A DNA stretch of 64,000 nucleotides from Lunatimonas sp. (GTDB taxonomy: Bacteria; Bacteroidota; Bacteroidia; Cytophagales; Cyclobacteriaceae). The translations under genes and the position numbers were made by a program. The notes under the pieces were generated by a model. The model worked only from the letters and a program-made list of their open reading frames with translations. It had not been told where the DNA came from and made no database searches. Location: the NCBI RefSeq assembly GCF_020832325.1, contig NZ_JAFIEU010000042.1:62001-126000 (forward strand), written 5' to 3'. Positions 1-8,489 of the stretch are shown in pieces (positions within the stretch are counted from its first letter, which is position 1; the number at the start of each line of letters is the position of its first letter).

Positions 1-1185
1 GCCCTTGCCAATACCTCCCAGAAAAAACTACTGTTGATAGCAGGAATTGCCGCTAACCTCGGGTTGCTGTTTTACTACAAATACGTTGATTTTTTTATCG
101 AAACCGTCAACACACTTTCTTCCGCTGAATGGCCTTTGCTGCACATTGTACTACCACTGGGTATCAGCTTTTTCACCTTCCAGCAAATCGCCTACTTGGT
201 AGATAGCTACCGAGGTCTTACCTCAGAATATAACCCTATCAGTTACGGGGTGTTCGTTTCTTTCTTCCCTCAGTTGGTTGCCGGACCGATCGTACATCAT
301 CAGGAAATGATGCCGCAGTTCAACTCTCCAGCAACCTTTCGGGTAAACGGATTCAATCTAAGCAAAGGGTTATTTATCTTCCTGATGGGACTGGCTAAAA
401 AAATCGTCATTGCCGACACTTTCGGCGTCATCGCCAATACCGGCTACGCCCATGTAACATTGGTCAGTAGTATGGAAGCCTGGATAACCTCCCTTGCTTA
501 CTCCTTACAGCTTTATTTTGACTTCAGTGGCTACTCGGATATGGCCATTGGACTGGCCTTGATGTTCAATATCCGCCTACCAATCAATTTTGACTCCCCC
601 TATAAGTCTAAAAGCATCAAGGAATTTTGGAGGCGCTGGCACATGACGCTGGGAAGGTTTTTGAGGGATTACGTGTACATTCCCCTAGGTGGCAGTAAGC
701 AGGGAACACCAAAAACACTGGCAAACCTATTCTTGACCTTTTTGCTTGGCGGCATCTGGCACGGTGCCGGTTGGACCTTTGTGATTTGGGGCATGCTTCA
801 TGGATTGGCTCTGGTGGCTTATCAACTCCTACAAAAGGTCCGGTTTCGGGTACCGAATCCCCTAGCGATCGTTTTCACCTTTCTATTCGTGAATTTTACG
901 TGGGTATTTTTTCGGGCCGCAGATTTTTCAGAAGCCATTACCCTCCTGGAAAGAATGGTGGTGCTGCACACCGGATCCACCGATTTTTTTCTGGTGCCCA
1001 ACAAATACGACTCTCCTATCTGGCTTGCGGGAATCATCCTGCTTTTTTGTCCCAATAGCTTGGAAATTGGAGAACGATTTCGGCCAACCCTCTATTATGC
1101 GGTTTTGGTAGTCTTGCTTTTCGTCCTTAATTTGATTTTTCTCAATTCCATGATACAACAGGATTTCCTATACTTTGATTTTTAG
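1..1185 (+). CDS. MBOAT family O-acyltransferase (AlgI/DltB-like), 5' end outside window
   Basis: An integral membrane acyltransferase that moves acyl groups (usually acetyl) across the membrane onto an envelope polysaccharide or other polymer. The frame is open to base 1, so the true start lies upstream; about 80-100 residues are probably missing compared with the usual 470-490. Visible signs are many hydrophobic segments, the AlgI-type motif WRRWHMTLGRFLRDY (bases about 628-672) followed by IPLGG, and the motif WHGAGWTFVIWG (about 757-792) whose His is the likely catalytic residue of the family. The next gene starts 3 bases after the stop and encodes an SGNH-like partner, the usual arrangement for AlgI/AlgJ-type acetylation systems. 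The substrate cannot be told from this window. Confidence 0.9.
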   Translation, partial: ALANTSQKKLLLIAGIAANLGLLFYYKYVDFFIETVNTLSSAEWPLLHIVLPLGISFFTFQQIAYLVDSYRGLTSEYNPISYGVFVSFFPQLVAGPIVHHQEMMPQFNSPATFRVNGFNLSKGLFIFLMGLAKKIVIADTFGVIANTGYAHVTLVSSMEAWITSLAYSLQLYFDFSGYSDMAIGLALMFNIRLPINFDSPYKSKSIKEFWRRWHMTLGRFLRDYVYIPLGGSKQGTPKTLANLFLTFLLGGIWHGAGWTFVIWGMLHGLALVAYQLLQKVRFRVPNPLAIVFTFLFVNFTWVFFRAADFSEAITLLERMVVLHTGSTDFFLVPNKYDSPIWLAGIILLFCPNSLEIGERFRPTLYYAVLVVLLFVLNLIFLNSMIQQDFLYFDF

Positions 1186-1188
1186 GCT

Positions 1189-2130
1189 ATGAAAAATGAA
1201 ACCTATTTCATTATCCTAGTGATGGCCTGCCTACTCGGCGCACTGACAGTAGCAGGCATCAACCGAAAAATCGATATTTTTGGGCTCTATAGAGAAAATC
1301 CCTGCGGCAACATTACCGTATATGGAGAGGAACGGTACACCAAGTACCTCCACATGCACCGGTATGTCCCCGAATGCTATGACGGCTTATTACTAGGTGC
1401 CTCCCTATCGGCGAATATCGACCCCTCTCAGATCCAAGGATATCGGGTGTACAATGCCAGCTTGATGGGAGCCCGAATAGGTCAGTTGGAACAGCTGTAT
1501 TCCGCCGGCGTGGATCAGGGTGCTCAATTTGAAGTGGTTATTATCGGCATCCATCCTTACTTGACCGGAGTAAACGAGAATCCGGACGCTCACTTGGCCG
1601 AAAAGGGCCTACAATCGGCTTGGGGCTCGCTCTCCCTGCTACGGGTTTATGCGTTTGCATTGATACGGAATCTTGGTCTTTGGGAAAGTAAATTCCCTCG
1701 AAATCAATACGATACCAATGGACGAAACAATTACAACCGCTTCTTTCAAGTAGCTGACGTGGAAACGCATATTCGTGAAAAAGCTAAAGACAAGGAAATC
1801 CGAACGCTTGCGGAGAACGAAGAAGGAATTCACTCCCTCTCTAGATTAGTCAAAAAAATCAACGAGTCTGGCAGTAAATTACTTCTTTATTTCCATCCAT
1901 TGCCCCGTGAAATCTACCGCGCCAACCAGGGAATTTTAACAAACTACTGGCAGCAAATCGAGCAACTAACCAATCTGTACGGCAATCAAGTAATCGCTAC
2001 CGATTTTAACGCCCACCCCGCGGACGTCGGTACGAACTCCGAAAACTACATCGATCACGGACACCTCAGCCCACAGGGTCAACAAAAACTGATTGAGTTG
2101 ATCAACGGGCGATTACGGGACATTCGATGA
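1189..2130 (+). CDS. SGNH/AlgJ-like partner of the MBOAT acyltransferase
   Basis: A 313-residue protein with one N-terminal membrane anchor (residues 5-24) and an extracytoplasmic domain. It reads like an SGNH-fold esterase/acyltransferase: a GASLS motif places a candidate nucleophile at Ser72, and a C-terminal DHGHLSPQGQQ stretch (about residues 288-298) resembles the Asp-x-x-His block V of the fold. Such proteins take the acyl group delivered by an MBOAT and put it on the exported polymer (AlgX/AlgJ, DltD, PatB logic). It lies 3 bases after the MBOAT gene on the same strand, so the two are very likely one transcript. Sequence similarity to named members is weak, so the exact subfamily and substrate are unknown. 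Confidence 0.75.
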   Translation: MKNETYFIILVMACLLGALTVAGINRKIDIFGLYRENPCGNITVYGEERYTKYLHMHRYVPECYDGLLLGASLSANIDPSQIQGYRVYNASLMGARIGQLEQLYSAGVDQGAQFEVVIIGIHPYLTGVNENPDAHLAEKGLQSAWGSLSLLRVYAFALIRNLGLWESKFPRNQYDTNGRNNYNRFFQVADVETHIREKAKDKEIRTLAENEEGIHSLSRLVKKINESGSKLLLYFHPLPREIYRANQGILTNYWQQIEQLTNLYGNQVIATDFNAHPADVGTNSENYIDHGHLSPQGQQKLIELINGRLRDIR

Positions 2131-2266
2131 AAATCCATGATACTGGCGTGAGACTTCAAGCAGGAACGGTACCGCTGAATGAATTTCTTGCGCAAACTGA
2201 AAAAATAACGGACAAATCCCTATCTTTAATCCATTACCTTCCCGCTTAAACCCGTTGAAAACCACC

Positions 2267-4030
2267 ATGCATCTACTTTTCATCTTTCTTTTTCATTCGC
2301 TAATAAGTACAGGAATCAGCATCGCCGAACCGACGGACTCTATTCCGGATTCCTTCCACTTGCTATCCGCCTACCCGGAAACCTACCTATTTGCCGAAAC
2401 CCCTGCATTTGATCAATCTGGAGGACATATACAGGGAATACAGCTTCATCATAGCAGCCAGGACACCATCGTCTACCTATCCGGATCTTCTTCCCATGTC
2501 GCCTACATGGCCAAAGCGCATCTACAGGGAGGAACGTCCCGTATTCTTTCGATTGACACCCTATTGATGGCCCCCTATAGACATGCAGGTGGCTTTCAGA
2601 TTTTTCAAGACCACCTAGCCGTAGGCATAGAAGACAACCACCTGCGCAATAGCTCCAAGGTACTGGTCTATGAGCTATCAAAGTCGGCGGATCCCTGGAA
2701 GCTCCCCGCATTTACCCTGGAACGTTCCGGGCCTTTCGAACGATCAACAGCAGGGGCGGTGGGCATTACCTCACACCAAGGTTCCGTGCTGCTCGTCGTG
2801 GCGGATTGGGATGCCCGTAACCTCGATTTTTACGCTATCTCTGAAAATGACTTCCGCCTCCGATCTGCAGCCTTCCAGCCGATAGCAACCGTGAAAATCG
2901 CTCAGTTACCGAGACAGGATTGGTCTGATCCAGCCTGGCATTCTTACCAGAACCTAAATCTAGTTTCCGAAGACGAAACCTTGTACCTCGTCGGGTTTGC
3001 CAAAACCTCCGAAAATAGGCAGGTGGCAGACATCTTCTCTATTGAAATTGGGGAAAAAGAAAATTGGGTAAGTCCTGATTTTAAGCTAGTGAGTTCCCAT
3101 TCATCCGGTTTGCCAGAAAAAATAGACTCTTTTCCGCAGCAATCCGTCACGCTGAAAAAATTGGGTTCCAAGGCCTTCATTCCTTCCCTAGAGGCTGATT
3201 TCAAGGCTGCGGGCGGACTACATTATCAAAACGACAAACTGGCAATCCTTTCTGCACCCTATCAATTGGATTCGTCCGCAGGAGTCAATATTTTCCATAC
3301 AAAACAATCCATGCATTCCGAGGCACTACCTAAGGAATGGCAGCTATCCGTTGCCTTTTACGCCAAAGAAGCGCATCAGGCCGCGGCGGCGGACAGTCTG
3401 TACGTTTATGCAATCAACAATACCCAAATCGGACAGTATGAACGTAAATCTGGAAAACTTCAAAAACTGATAGACGTTCCGGGCTCCATTCACCTAAACA
3501 GCGGTTTTTTCTACAAGGGTTACCTTTACATGGCTCACTCCAACTACCCACAAAAGCCCGACCGAAGTGATATTCGCAGCTTTGACCCCATATCGGGAGA
3601 TCTTTATACGGTAGTTGAGTTTGGCGAAACAGATGGCAGTCTTACTTGGGTGGTGCGCCATCAGGGGCACTGGTGGGGTATGTTTGCCCATTACAAAGAA
3701 AACAACGCCGCTAGTTACTTGGTCAAATGGGACGCGGATTGGCAGGAGATTAGCCGGTTTAGGTTTCCTAAAGAGGTGATCGAACAATTGGGAAGCATGA
3801 GCGTATCTGGTGGGGTGCCCTATGAGGACGGTTTTTTGGTCACCGGCCACGACGAAAGAGAACTTTTCTATATTCGTATTCCAGAGAAAGGAAGTACGTT
3901 GGAATACGTAGACACCTATCCTGCCCCCTTCACCGGACAAGGAATCGCTTCAGACCCGCTTACAGGTGGCTTGGTGGGTATAGACCGGAAAGCGAAAAAA
4001 GTGATGTTTGCTACAGCAGAACCTAAATAA
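2267..4030 (+). CDS. secreted propeller-like protein of unknown function
   Basis: I do not recognise a named family. The predicted protein has 587 residues from the ATG at 2267; a TTG four codons upstream (2255) is an alternative start. The first 22 or so residues form a signal peptide ending near SIAEP. The rest is rich in short beta-type segments with repeated aromatic/Gly-Asp turns (for example VVADWDARNLDFYAIS and LYVYAINNTQIGQYERKSGK), typical of a beta-propeller such as Kelch, WD or NHL types. No catalytic motif or lipobox is visible, so it is probably periplasmic or secreted. It stands alone: 136 bases after the acyltransferase pair and about 157 before the pseudouridine synthase. Binding of a ligand or polymer is a guess. 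Confidence 0.7.
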   Translation: MHLLFIFLFHSLISTGISIAEPTDSIPDSFHLLSAYPETYLFAETPAFDQSGGHIQGIQLHHSSQDTIVYLSGSSSHVAYMAKAHLQGGTSRILSIDTLLMAPYRHAGGFQIFQDHLAVGIEDNHLRNSSKVLVYELSKSADPWKLPAFTLERSGPFERSTAGAVGITSHQGSVLLVVADWDARNLDFYAISENDFRLRSAAFQPIATVKIAQLPRQDWSDPAWHSYQNLNLVSEDETLYLVGFAKTSENRQVADIFSIEIGEKENWVSPDFKLVSSHSSGLPEKIDSFPQQSVTLKKLGSKAFIPSLEADFKAAGGLHYQNDKLAILSAPYQLDSSAGVNIFHTKQSMHSEALPKEWQLSVAFYAKEAHQAAAADSLYVYAINNTQIGQYERKSGKLQKLIDVPGSIHLNSGFFYKGYLYMAHSNYPQKPDRSDIRSFDPISGDLYTVVEFGETDGSLTWVVRHQGHWWGMFAHYKENNAASYLVKWDADWQEISRFRFPKEVIEQLGSMSVSGGVPYEDGFLVTGHDERELFYIRIPEKGSTLEYVDTYPAPFTGQGIASDPLTGGLVGIDRKAKKVMFATAEPK

Positions 4031-4131
4031 ACCACTAGCTAGTTTGAAGTATTCACTGGCCGACAATGCGCTACGGCCGCCGGAAAGCGGGATTATAAAG
4101 CAGTGATCAAGCACCAAAATCAGCTTTCCAT

Positions 4132-4162
4132 TTCGTAGGATGTGGATAATTGCCTAGCTTTG
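4132..4162 (+). promoter_or_regulatory. probable Bacteroidota promoter for the pseudouridine synthase
   Basis: TAGCTTTG at 4155-4162 matches the -7 consensus TAnnTTTG. TTC at 4132-4134, 20 bases upstream, is one base off the -33 TTG. The gene's ATG follows at 4188, giving a short leader. Confidence 0.45.
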
Positions 4163-4187
4163 CAGCCCGAAGACGAAGGGGTATCAA

Positions 4188-4898
4188 ATGAAAAAACCTG
4201 ATTTTAAAAGCTTCATCCTGTTTGAGAACGAGGATTTGATAGTTATCAACAAACCTCCCTACATGCCAACCTTGGATGACCGGCATGAGGCGCAAAACAT
4301 ATTACATTTGGCCAAACAGTATTCGGAGGATGCACAGGTTTGTCATCGCTTGGACAAAGAAACGTCCGGCTGTTTGGTCATCGCCAAAAATCCAGAGGCC
4401 TATCGGCACATGGCTATGCAATTTGAAGACCGCAGTGTGGAAAAAATCTATCATGCGGTCGTAGACGGTATACACGATTTCAAGCAGACCATCGTAGACC
4501 GAAACCTCTATGCCAATAACAAGGGAGTGGTGAAGGTCAGCGCTGAGGGAAAACCCGCGCTAACTTATTTTGACACATTAAGGACGTACTATCGGCACAC
4601 TTTGGTATCCTGCAATCCGATCACGGGAAGGATGCACCAGATACGCGTGCACCTAAGCTTCTTGGGGGCTCCCATCTGCGGAGATGCCCTGTATGGTGGC
4701 AAACCGCTGTACTTATCTCAGATAAAGCGTAAATTTAACCTTAAAAAAGGCACCGAAGAGGAACCTTTGATGCAGCGGGTGGCTTTGCATGCTTACGCTA
4801 TTTCGTTCCGTCTATTGGATGAAAGCCCTATCAAGGTAGAGGCCGCCTACCCGAAAGACTTTGCTGTCTTGATCCGGCAGTTGGAAAAATTCAGTTAA
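4188..4898 (+). CDS. RluA/RluD-family RNA pseudouridine synthase
   Basis: Isomerises uridine to pseudouridine in rRNA or tRNA. The 236-residue protein carries the RluA-type catalytic motif HRLDKETSG (near residues 53-61, the Asp being the nucleophile), an N-terminal NEDLIVINKPPYMPT stretch typical of the fold, and the family motif GRMHQIRVHLSFLGAPICGDALYGG near residue 150. There is no N-terminal S4 domain, so it is the short single-domain type. It has its own apparent promoter and stands alone. The site modified (23S position or tRNA) cannot be decided from sequence by eye. Confidence 0.92.
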   Translation: MKKPDFKSFILFENEDLIVINKPPYMPTLDDRHEAQNILHLAKQYSEDAQVCHRLDKETSGCLVIAKNPEAYRHMAMQFEDRSVEKIYHAVVDGIHDFKQTIVDRNLYANNKGVVKVSAEGKPALTYFDTLRTYYRHTLVSCNPITGRMHQIRVHLSFLGAPICGDALYGGKPLYLSQIKRKFNLKKGTEEEPLMQRVALHAYAISFRLLDESPIKVEAAYPKDFAVLIRQLEKFS

Positions 4899-5001
4899 TA
4901 CCGCTGGGTGCGCCTAGAGCGGGTAAGGGCAAAAAAACAGCGAGAGAGCGTGAAAAAAATCGCTATACTTGTGAAAATAAGGCAGTAAAGTTGCTGATGT
5001 A

Positions 5002-5032
5002 TTGCAAATAAATTTATTTACATCTATCTTTG
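5002..5032 (+). promoter_or_regulatory. Bacteroidota promoter of the rplM operon
   Basis: TTG at 5002-5004, a 20-base spacer, and TATCTTTG at 5025-5032 match the TTG/TAnnTTTG consensus exactly. The rplM start follows at 5089, leaving a leader of about 50 bases. Confidence 0.75.
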
Positions 5033-5088
5033 TGTCCCTTTTTGAGGGTGAACTGTATATAACAAGCTAATAATTAAACATTTAAACA

Positions 5089-5532
5089 GTGGATACTTTA
5101 AGCTATAAGACCATTTCGGCAAACAAAGCTACAGTACAAAAAGAATGGGTGGTTGTGGATGCCCACTCTCTAGTACTTGGTCGAGTTGCCAGCGAAGTGG
5201 CAAAAATTTTAAGGGGTAAGCATAAGCCAAATTTTACCCCCCACGTAGACTGTGGCGACAACGTGATTGTCGTAAACGCAGAAAAAGTGAGGTTAACTGG
5301 CAAGAAGTGGAATGATAAGGTATACGTGAGACACACCGGGTTTCCTGGCGGTCAGCGCATTTCTACCCCCAGACTTCTGATGGAAAAATCACCCATTACC
5401 CTTGTAGAAAAGGCGGTAAAGGGCATGCTTCCTAAGAACCGATTGGGTAGAAAGTTGTACACCAACCTTCACGTATATGCGGGTTCAGACCATCCGCATA
5501 GCGCCCAGCAACCAAAAGAAGTTAAATTTTAA
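5089..5532 (+). CDS. rplM: 50S ribosomal protein L13
   Basis: A 147-residue ribosomal protein that binds 23S rRNA early in assembly of the large subunit. The family block VVDAHSLVLGRVASEVAKIL and the stretch HVDCGDNVIVVNAEKVRLTG are unmistakable, as is GMLPKNRLGRKLY near the C-terminus. The start is GTG: it gives the N-terminus MDTLSYKTISANKATVQKEW that is characteristic of Bacteroidota L13, and no in-frame ATG precedes it. It opens an operon with rpsI (12-base gap) and rpsB, driven by the consensus promoter at 5002-5032. Confidence 0.98.
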   Translation: MDTLSYKTISANKATVQKEWVVVDAHSLVLGRVASEVAKILRGKHKPNFTPHVDCGDNVIVVNAEKVRLTGKKWNDKVYVRHTGFPGGQRISTPRLLMEKSPITLVEKAVKGMLPKNRLGRKLYTNLHVYAGSDHPHSAQQPKEVKF

Positions 5533-5544
5533 CGTCAGCCGTCA

Positions 5545-5931
5545 ATGGAAGTAATTAACACGATCGGAAGAAGAAAGACATCCGTAGCAAGAATTTACAT
5601 GAAGCCGGGAAATGGAAACATTACCGTCAACAAGAAAGCGTTGGAGGTGTATTTTCCGTTTGACCTGCATCAAATCGTCGTTAGGCAGCCTTTGGCGCTT
5701 GTGAGCGAAGATGGGTCTTACGACATCGCCATAAACGTGGATGGTGGTGGAATCAAAGGACAGGCGGAAGCCATCCGGATGGCCATCTCCAGGGCGCTTT
5801 GCGAGATAAACGCCGAGCACCGACCTCCCCTTAAGAAAGAAGGTTTCCTTACCCGGGATTCCAGAATGGTGGAGCGTAAGAAAGCTGGCCGAAGAAAAGC
5901 AAGAAGAAGATTCCAGTTCTCCAAGCGTTAA
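5545..5931 (+). CDS. rpsI: 30S ribosomal protein S9
   Basis: A 128-residue small-subunit protein whose basic C-terminal tail reaches the P-site tRNA. Seen are the N-terminal block [19 protein letters not shown], the [19 protein letters not shown] segment, and the terminal [17 protein letters not shown] tail ending in the universal SKR. It begins 12 bases after rplM, the same pairing as in most bacteria, and is followed after 54 bases by rpsB. Confidence 0.98.
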   Translation: MEVINTIGRRKTSVARIYMKPGNGNITVNKKALEVYFPFDLHQIVVRQPLALVSEDGSYDIAINVDGGGIKGQAEAIRMAISRALCEINAEHRPPLKKEGFLTRDSRMVERKKAGRRKARRRFQFSKR

Positions 5932-5985
5932 TCGTTGGGGCTGTATCTCAAATATTCGATACAACAACATATACATCTTTACTAA

Positions 5986-6747
5986 ATGGCCAATATAGAA
6001 TACAAAGACTTACTGGATGCTGGTGTTCACTTCGGACACTTAACGAGAAAGTGGGATCCGAGAATGGCACCCTATATCTTCATGGAGAAGAACGGGATCC
6101 ATATCATCGATCTAAATAAAACGCTTGTTTGCCTTGAAGAAGCATCCAACGCAATCAAGCAGATAGTACGCTCCGGAAAAAAAGTAATGTTCGTAGCTAC
6201 TAAAAAACAAGCCAAAGATTTGGTGGCAGAGGAAGCAAGAAGGCTGAAAATGCCTTACGTGACCGAACGATGGTTGGGCGGTATGATGACCAACTTCGCC
6301 ACTATCCGAAAGTCACTCAAAAAAATGTCCTCTATCGACAAGTTGATGAAGGACGAAGCTTACAAAAACCTGGCGAAAAAAGAACGGTTGATGATTACTC
6401 GCCAGCGTGAAAAGCTTGAGTTGGTACTAGGCGGTATCGCTGACCTTACCAGACTTCCTTCGGCACTGTTTGTGGTAGATATCAAAAGAGAACACATTGC
6501 GATTTCCGAAGCCAAAAAGCTTGGTATCCCTGTTTTCGCATTGGTGGATACAAACTCCAACCCCAACGAGGTGGATTTTCCAATTCCGGCCAATGACGAT
6601 GCATTCAAATCAATCTCCCTGTTGGTAAAAGCCTTTGGTGCTGCCATCGAAGAGGGATTGAGTGAGCGCAAAAAAGATAAAGACGACGCAAAACTCTCTG
6701 AAGAAGAGGAAGCAAAAAAAGCGGTTGACGCGGAGTCTAACGAATAA
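5986..6747 (+). CDS. rpsB: 30S ribosomal protein S2
   Basis: A 253-residue small-subunit protein that joins late in assembly and helps bind S1. Family blocks are [24 protein letters not shown] at the N-terminus, [16 protein letters not shown] in the middle, and [26 protein letters not shown] near the C-terminus. The last 30 residues are an acidic/lysine-rich tail ([18 protein letters not shown]), common in Bacteroidota. A strong hairpin with a T-run follows 22 bases after the stop, so part of the transcription probably ends before tsf. Confidence 0.98.
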   Translation: MANIEYKDLLDAGVHFGHLTRKWDPRMAPYIFMEKNGIHIIDLNKTLVCLEEASNAIKQIVRSGKKVMFVATKKQAKDLVAEEARRLKMPYVTERWLGGMMTNFATIRKSLKKMSSIDKLMKDEAYKNLAKKERLMITRQREKLELVLGGIADLTRLPSALFVVDIKREHIAISEAKKLGIPVFALVDTNSNPNEVDFPIPANDDAFKSISLLVKAFGAAIEEGLSERKKDKDDAKLSEEEEAKKAVDAESNE

Positions 6748-6769
6748 TCCACAATGATTTTATTCTTTC

Positions 6770-6813
6770 AAAAAATTGAACATCAGGTTAGCCTATGTTC
6801 AATTTTTTGTTTT
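6770..6813 (+). terminator. hairpin terminator or attenuator between rpsB and tsf
   Basis: A perfect 14-bp inverted repeat (6770-6783 with 6795-6808) with an 11-base loop is followed by T-rich sequence. It lies between rpsB and tsf and could lower EF-Ts output relative to S2. Confidence 0.75.
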
Positions 6814-6891
6814 TAACTATGGCACAGATTCCTTCTGCTGAAGGGCAGTCTGTGATTCTCAAAAAAACATTCAAAATAAACTACTATTACA

Positions 6892-7722
6892 ATGGCTATT
6901 ACTGCACAAGAGGTAAACAAACTGAGACAAATGACCGGAGCCGGTATGATGGACTGTAAAAAAGCCCTAACCGAAGCCGAAGGCGATTTTGAAAAAGCTA
7001 TTGACATCCTTAGGAAAAAAGGACAGAAAGTATCCGCTTCCAGAGCTGACAGAGAAACCAAAGAAGGTGTTGTAGTGACCCACATCGCCGAAGATGGCAA
7101 AACGGGCACCCTGCTTTCTCTTACCTGTGAGACCGACTTTGTAGCCAAAAACGAAGAGTTCGGATCACTTGCCAATGCAATCCTTAACTTGGCAGTGAAA
7201 GAAAACGCCACTTCTATCGAAGGTATCCTGGCACTTCCTTACGAAGGAATTACCGTGGGAGAAAAAATCACCGAGATGACCGGTAAAATCGGCGAGAAAA
7301 TCGAAGTATCTCACTTTGAGAAAGTAAACGGCGACCAAGCAGTTGCCTATATCCACTCCAACGGAAAATTGGGTGTATTGGTAGCCCTGAAAAACACGGG
7401 GGGTAGCAACGCAGAAGAGGCCGGAAAAGACGTAGCGATGCAAATCGCTGCCATGAACCCTGTGGCTGTTGACAAGGATGGTGTAGATGCTTCCGTGGTA
7501 GAACGTGAAATTGAAGTAGGCAAAGAACAAGCCCGTCAAGAAGGCAAGGCTGAGGAAATGCTCGAAAAAATTGCTTTGGGCAAACTGAACAAGTTCTACA
7601 AGGAAAACACCCTGCTTAGCCAAGCATTCGTAAAAGATAATAGCAAAACCATCGCTCAGTACCTCGACGGGGTATCCAAGGGGCTGACGGTTTCCGAATT
7701 CAAGCGGATTTCTATCGGGTAA
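6892..7722 (+). CDS. tsf: translation elongation factor Ts
   Basis: A 276-residue guanine-nucleotide exchange factor that recycles EF-Tu-GDP to EF-Tu-GTP. The N-terminal UBA-like block VNKLRQMTGAGMMDCKKALTEAEGD and the exchange motif CETDFVAKNEEF (near residue 79) identify it, and EKIALGKLNKFYKENTLLSQAFVKD marks the C-terminal dimerisation region. It follows rpsB in the same order as in most bacteria, but the 144-base gap contains a strong hairpin, so it may also have its own promoter, which I could not place. Confidence 0.98.
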   Translation: MAITAQEVNKLRQMTGAGMMDCKKALTEAEGDFEKAIDILRKKGQKVSASRADRETKEGVVVTHIAEDGKTGTLLSLTCETDFVAKNEEFGSLANAILNLAVKENATSIEGILALPYEGITVGEKITEMTGKIGEKIEVSHFEKVNGDQAVAYIHSNGKLGVLVALKNTGGSNAEEAGKDVAMQIAAMNPVAVDKDGVDASVVEREIEVGKEQARQEGKAEEMLEKIALGKLNKFYKENTLLSQAFVKDNSKTIAQYLDGVSKGLTVSEFKRISIG

Positions 7723-7749
7723 TTGTTCCGTTACAACCGCATCTTTAAG

Positions 7750-7788
7750 AAAGCTGCCGCTACCTCGTGTATTGCGGCAGCTTTTTCA
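7750..7788 (+). terminator. rho-independent terminator after tsf
   Basis: An 11-bp GC-rich stem (7750-7760 with 7774-7784) with a 13-base loop and a T-run begins 28 bases after the tsf stop. The AT-rich flanks may also stop the convergent cyclophilin transcript. Confidence 0.85.
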
Positions 7789-7823
7789 CTTTTGGAGACG
7801 GAACACTTTTTCCAATATTAACC

Positions 7824-8405
7824 TTATTTTCGATCAACCCGGTGGATCCTTACCGAGTCAATCAAATACTGGCCTTCATTTTCCATGTGCTGAATGGTAC
7901 GTACCACGTGCATACCGGCAGTAACCTGACCAAAGGCTGCAAAACCCTGCCCATCGGGATTACGCTGGCCCGCAAAATCCAACGCTGGCTGATCCCCAAT
8001 GCAGATAAAAAAGCTGCTTTGGGCGCTGTGGGGCGTAGATCTCGCCATCGATAGGGTGCCATCTCTATGGGTAAGACCTGTCATCTCAGTAGTTTCCAAT
8101 TGAATGGGGGGCAGCAGGCTCTCCTCTGCCACATTTCCACCCTGGATGACTTCAATTTTTACCTCTCGGTCTGCCTCGTTCTCCGGCGTACACACCCGAA
8201 AAAACGTAGATCCCTCATAAGCTCCGCTTTCCACATAAGCCACAAAATTGGCCACCGTACGAGGTGCGCGCTTGGGATATAGCTCCACTTCTATTTCTCC
8301 CAGCTCGGTCGCTAACACGTAATACACAGCCTTCTCCGAACACCCCACTACTCCTAGCCAGACGATTAAACAGGCGCTAAACCAAAACATTTTTTTCCTT
8401 TGCAT
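7824..8405 (-). CDS. cyclophilin-type peptidyl-prolyl isomerase, lipoprotein
   Basis: A 193-residue proline isomerase that helps fold exported proteins. The N-terminus is a lipoprotein signal with lipobox WLGVVGC (Cys22), so the enzyme is tethered in the periplasm or outer membrane. The cyclophilin core shows YPKRAPRTVANFVAYVESGAYEG, then FFRVC, VIQGGN, and the QSSFFICIGDQPALDF and AFGQVTAGMHVVRTI blocks. The GTLSMARS stretch corresponds to the usual active-site MA(R/N) segment. It is the last minus-strand gene before tsf, with 84 bases separating it from the S9 peptidase upstream. Confidence 0.9.
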   Translation of the reverse strand: MQRKKMFWFSACLIVWLGVVGCSEKAVYYVLATELGEIEVELYPKRAPRTVANFVAYVESGAYEGSTFFRVCTPENEADREVKIEVIQGGNVAEESLLPPIQLETTEMTGLTHRDGTLSMARSTPHSAQSSFFICIGDQPALDFAGQRNPDGQGFAAFGQVTAGMHVVRTIQHMENEGQYLIDSVRIHRVDRK

Positions 8406-8489
8406 GTGCTTAACATTGATTTCTAGATAGAACTATTTGCTCCGCATGAAATAAGCCAACCGCATTTACCAACCCATCTTTTGGAACCC

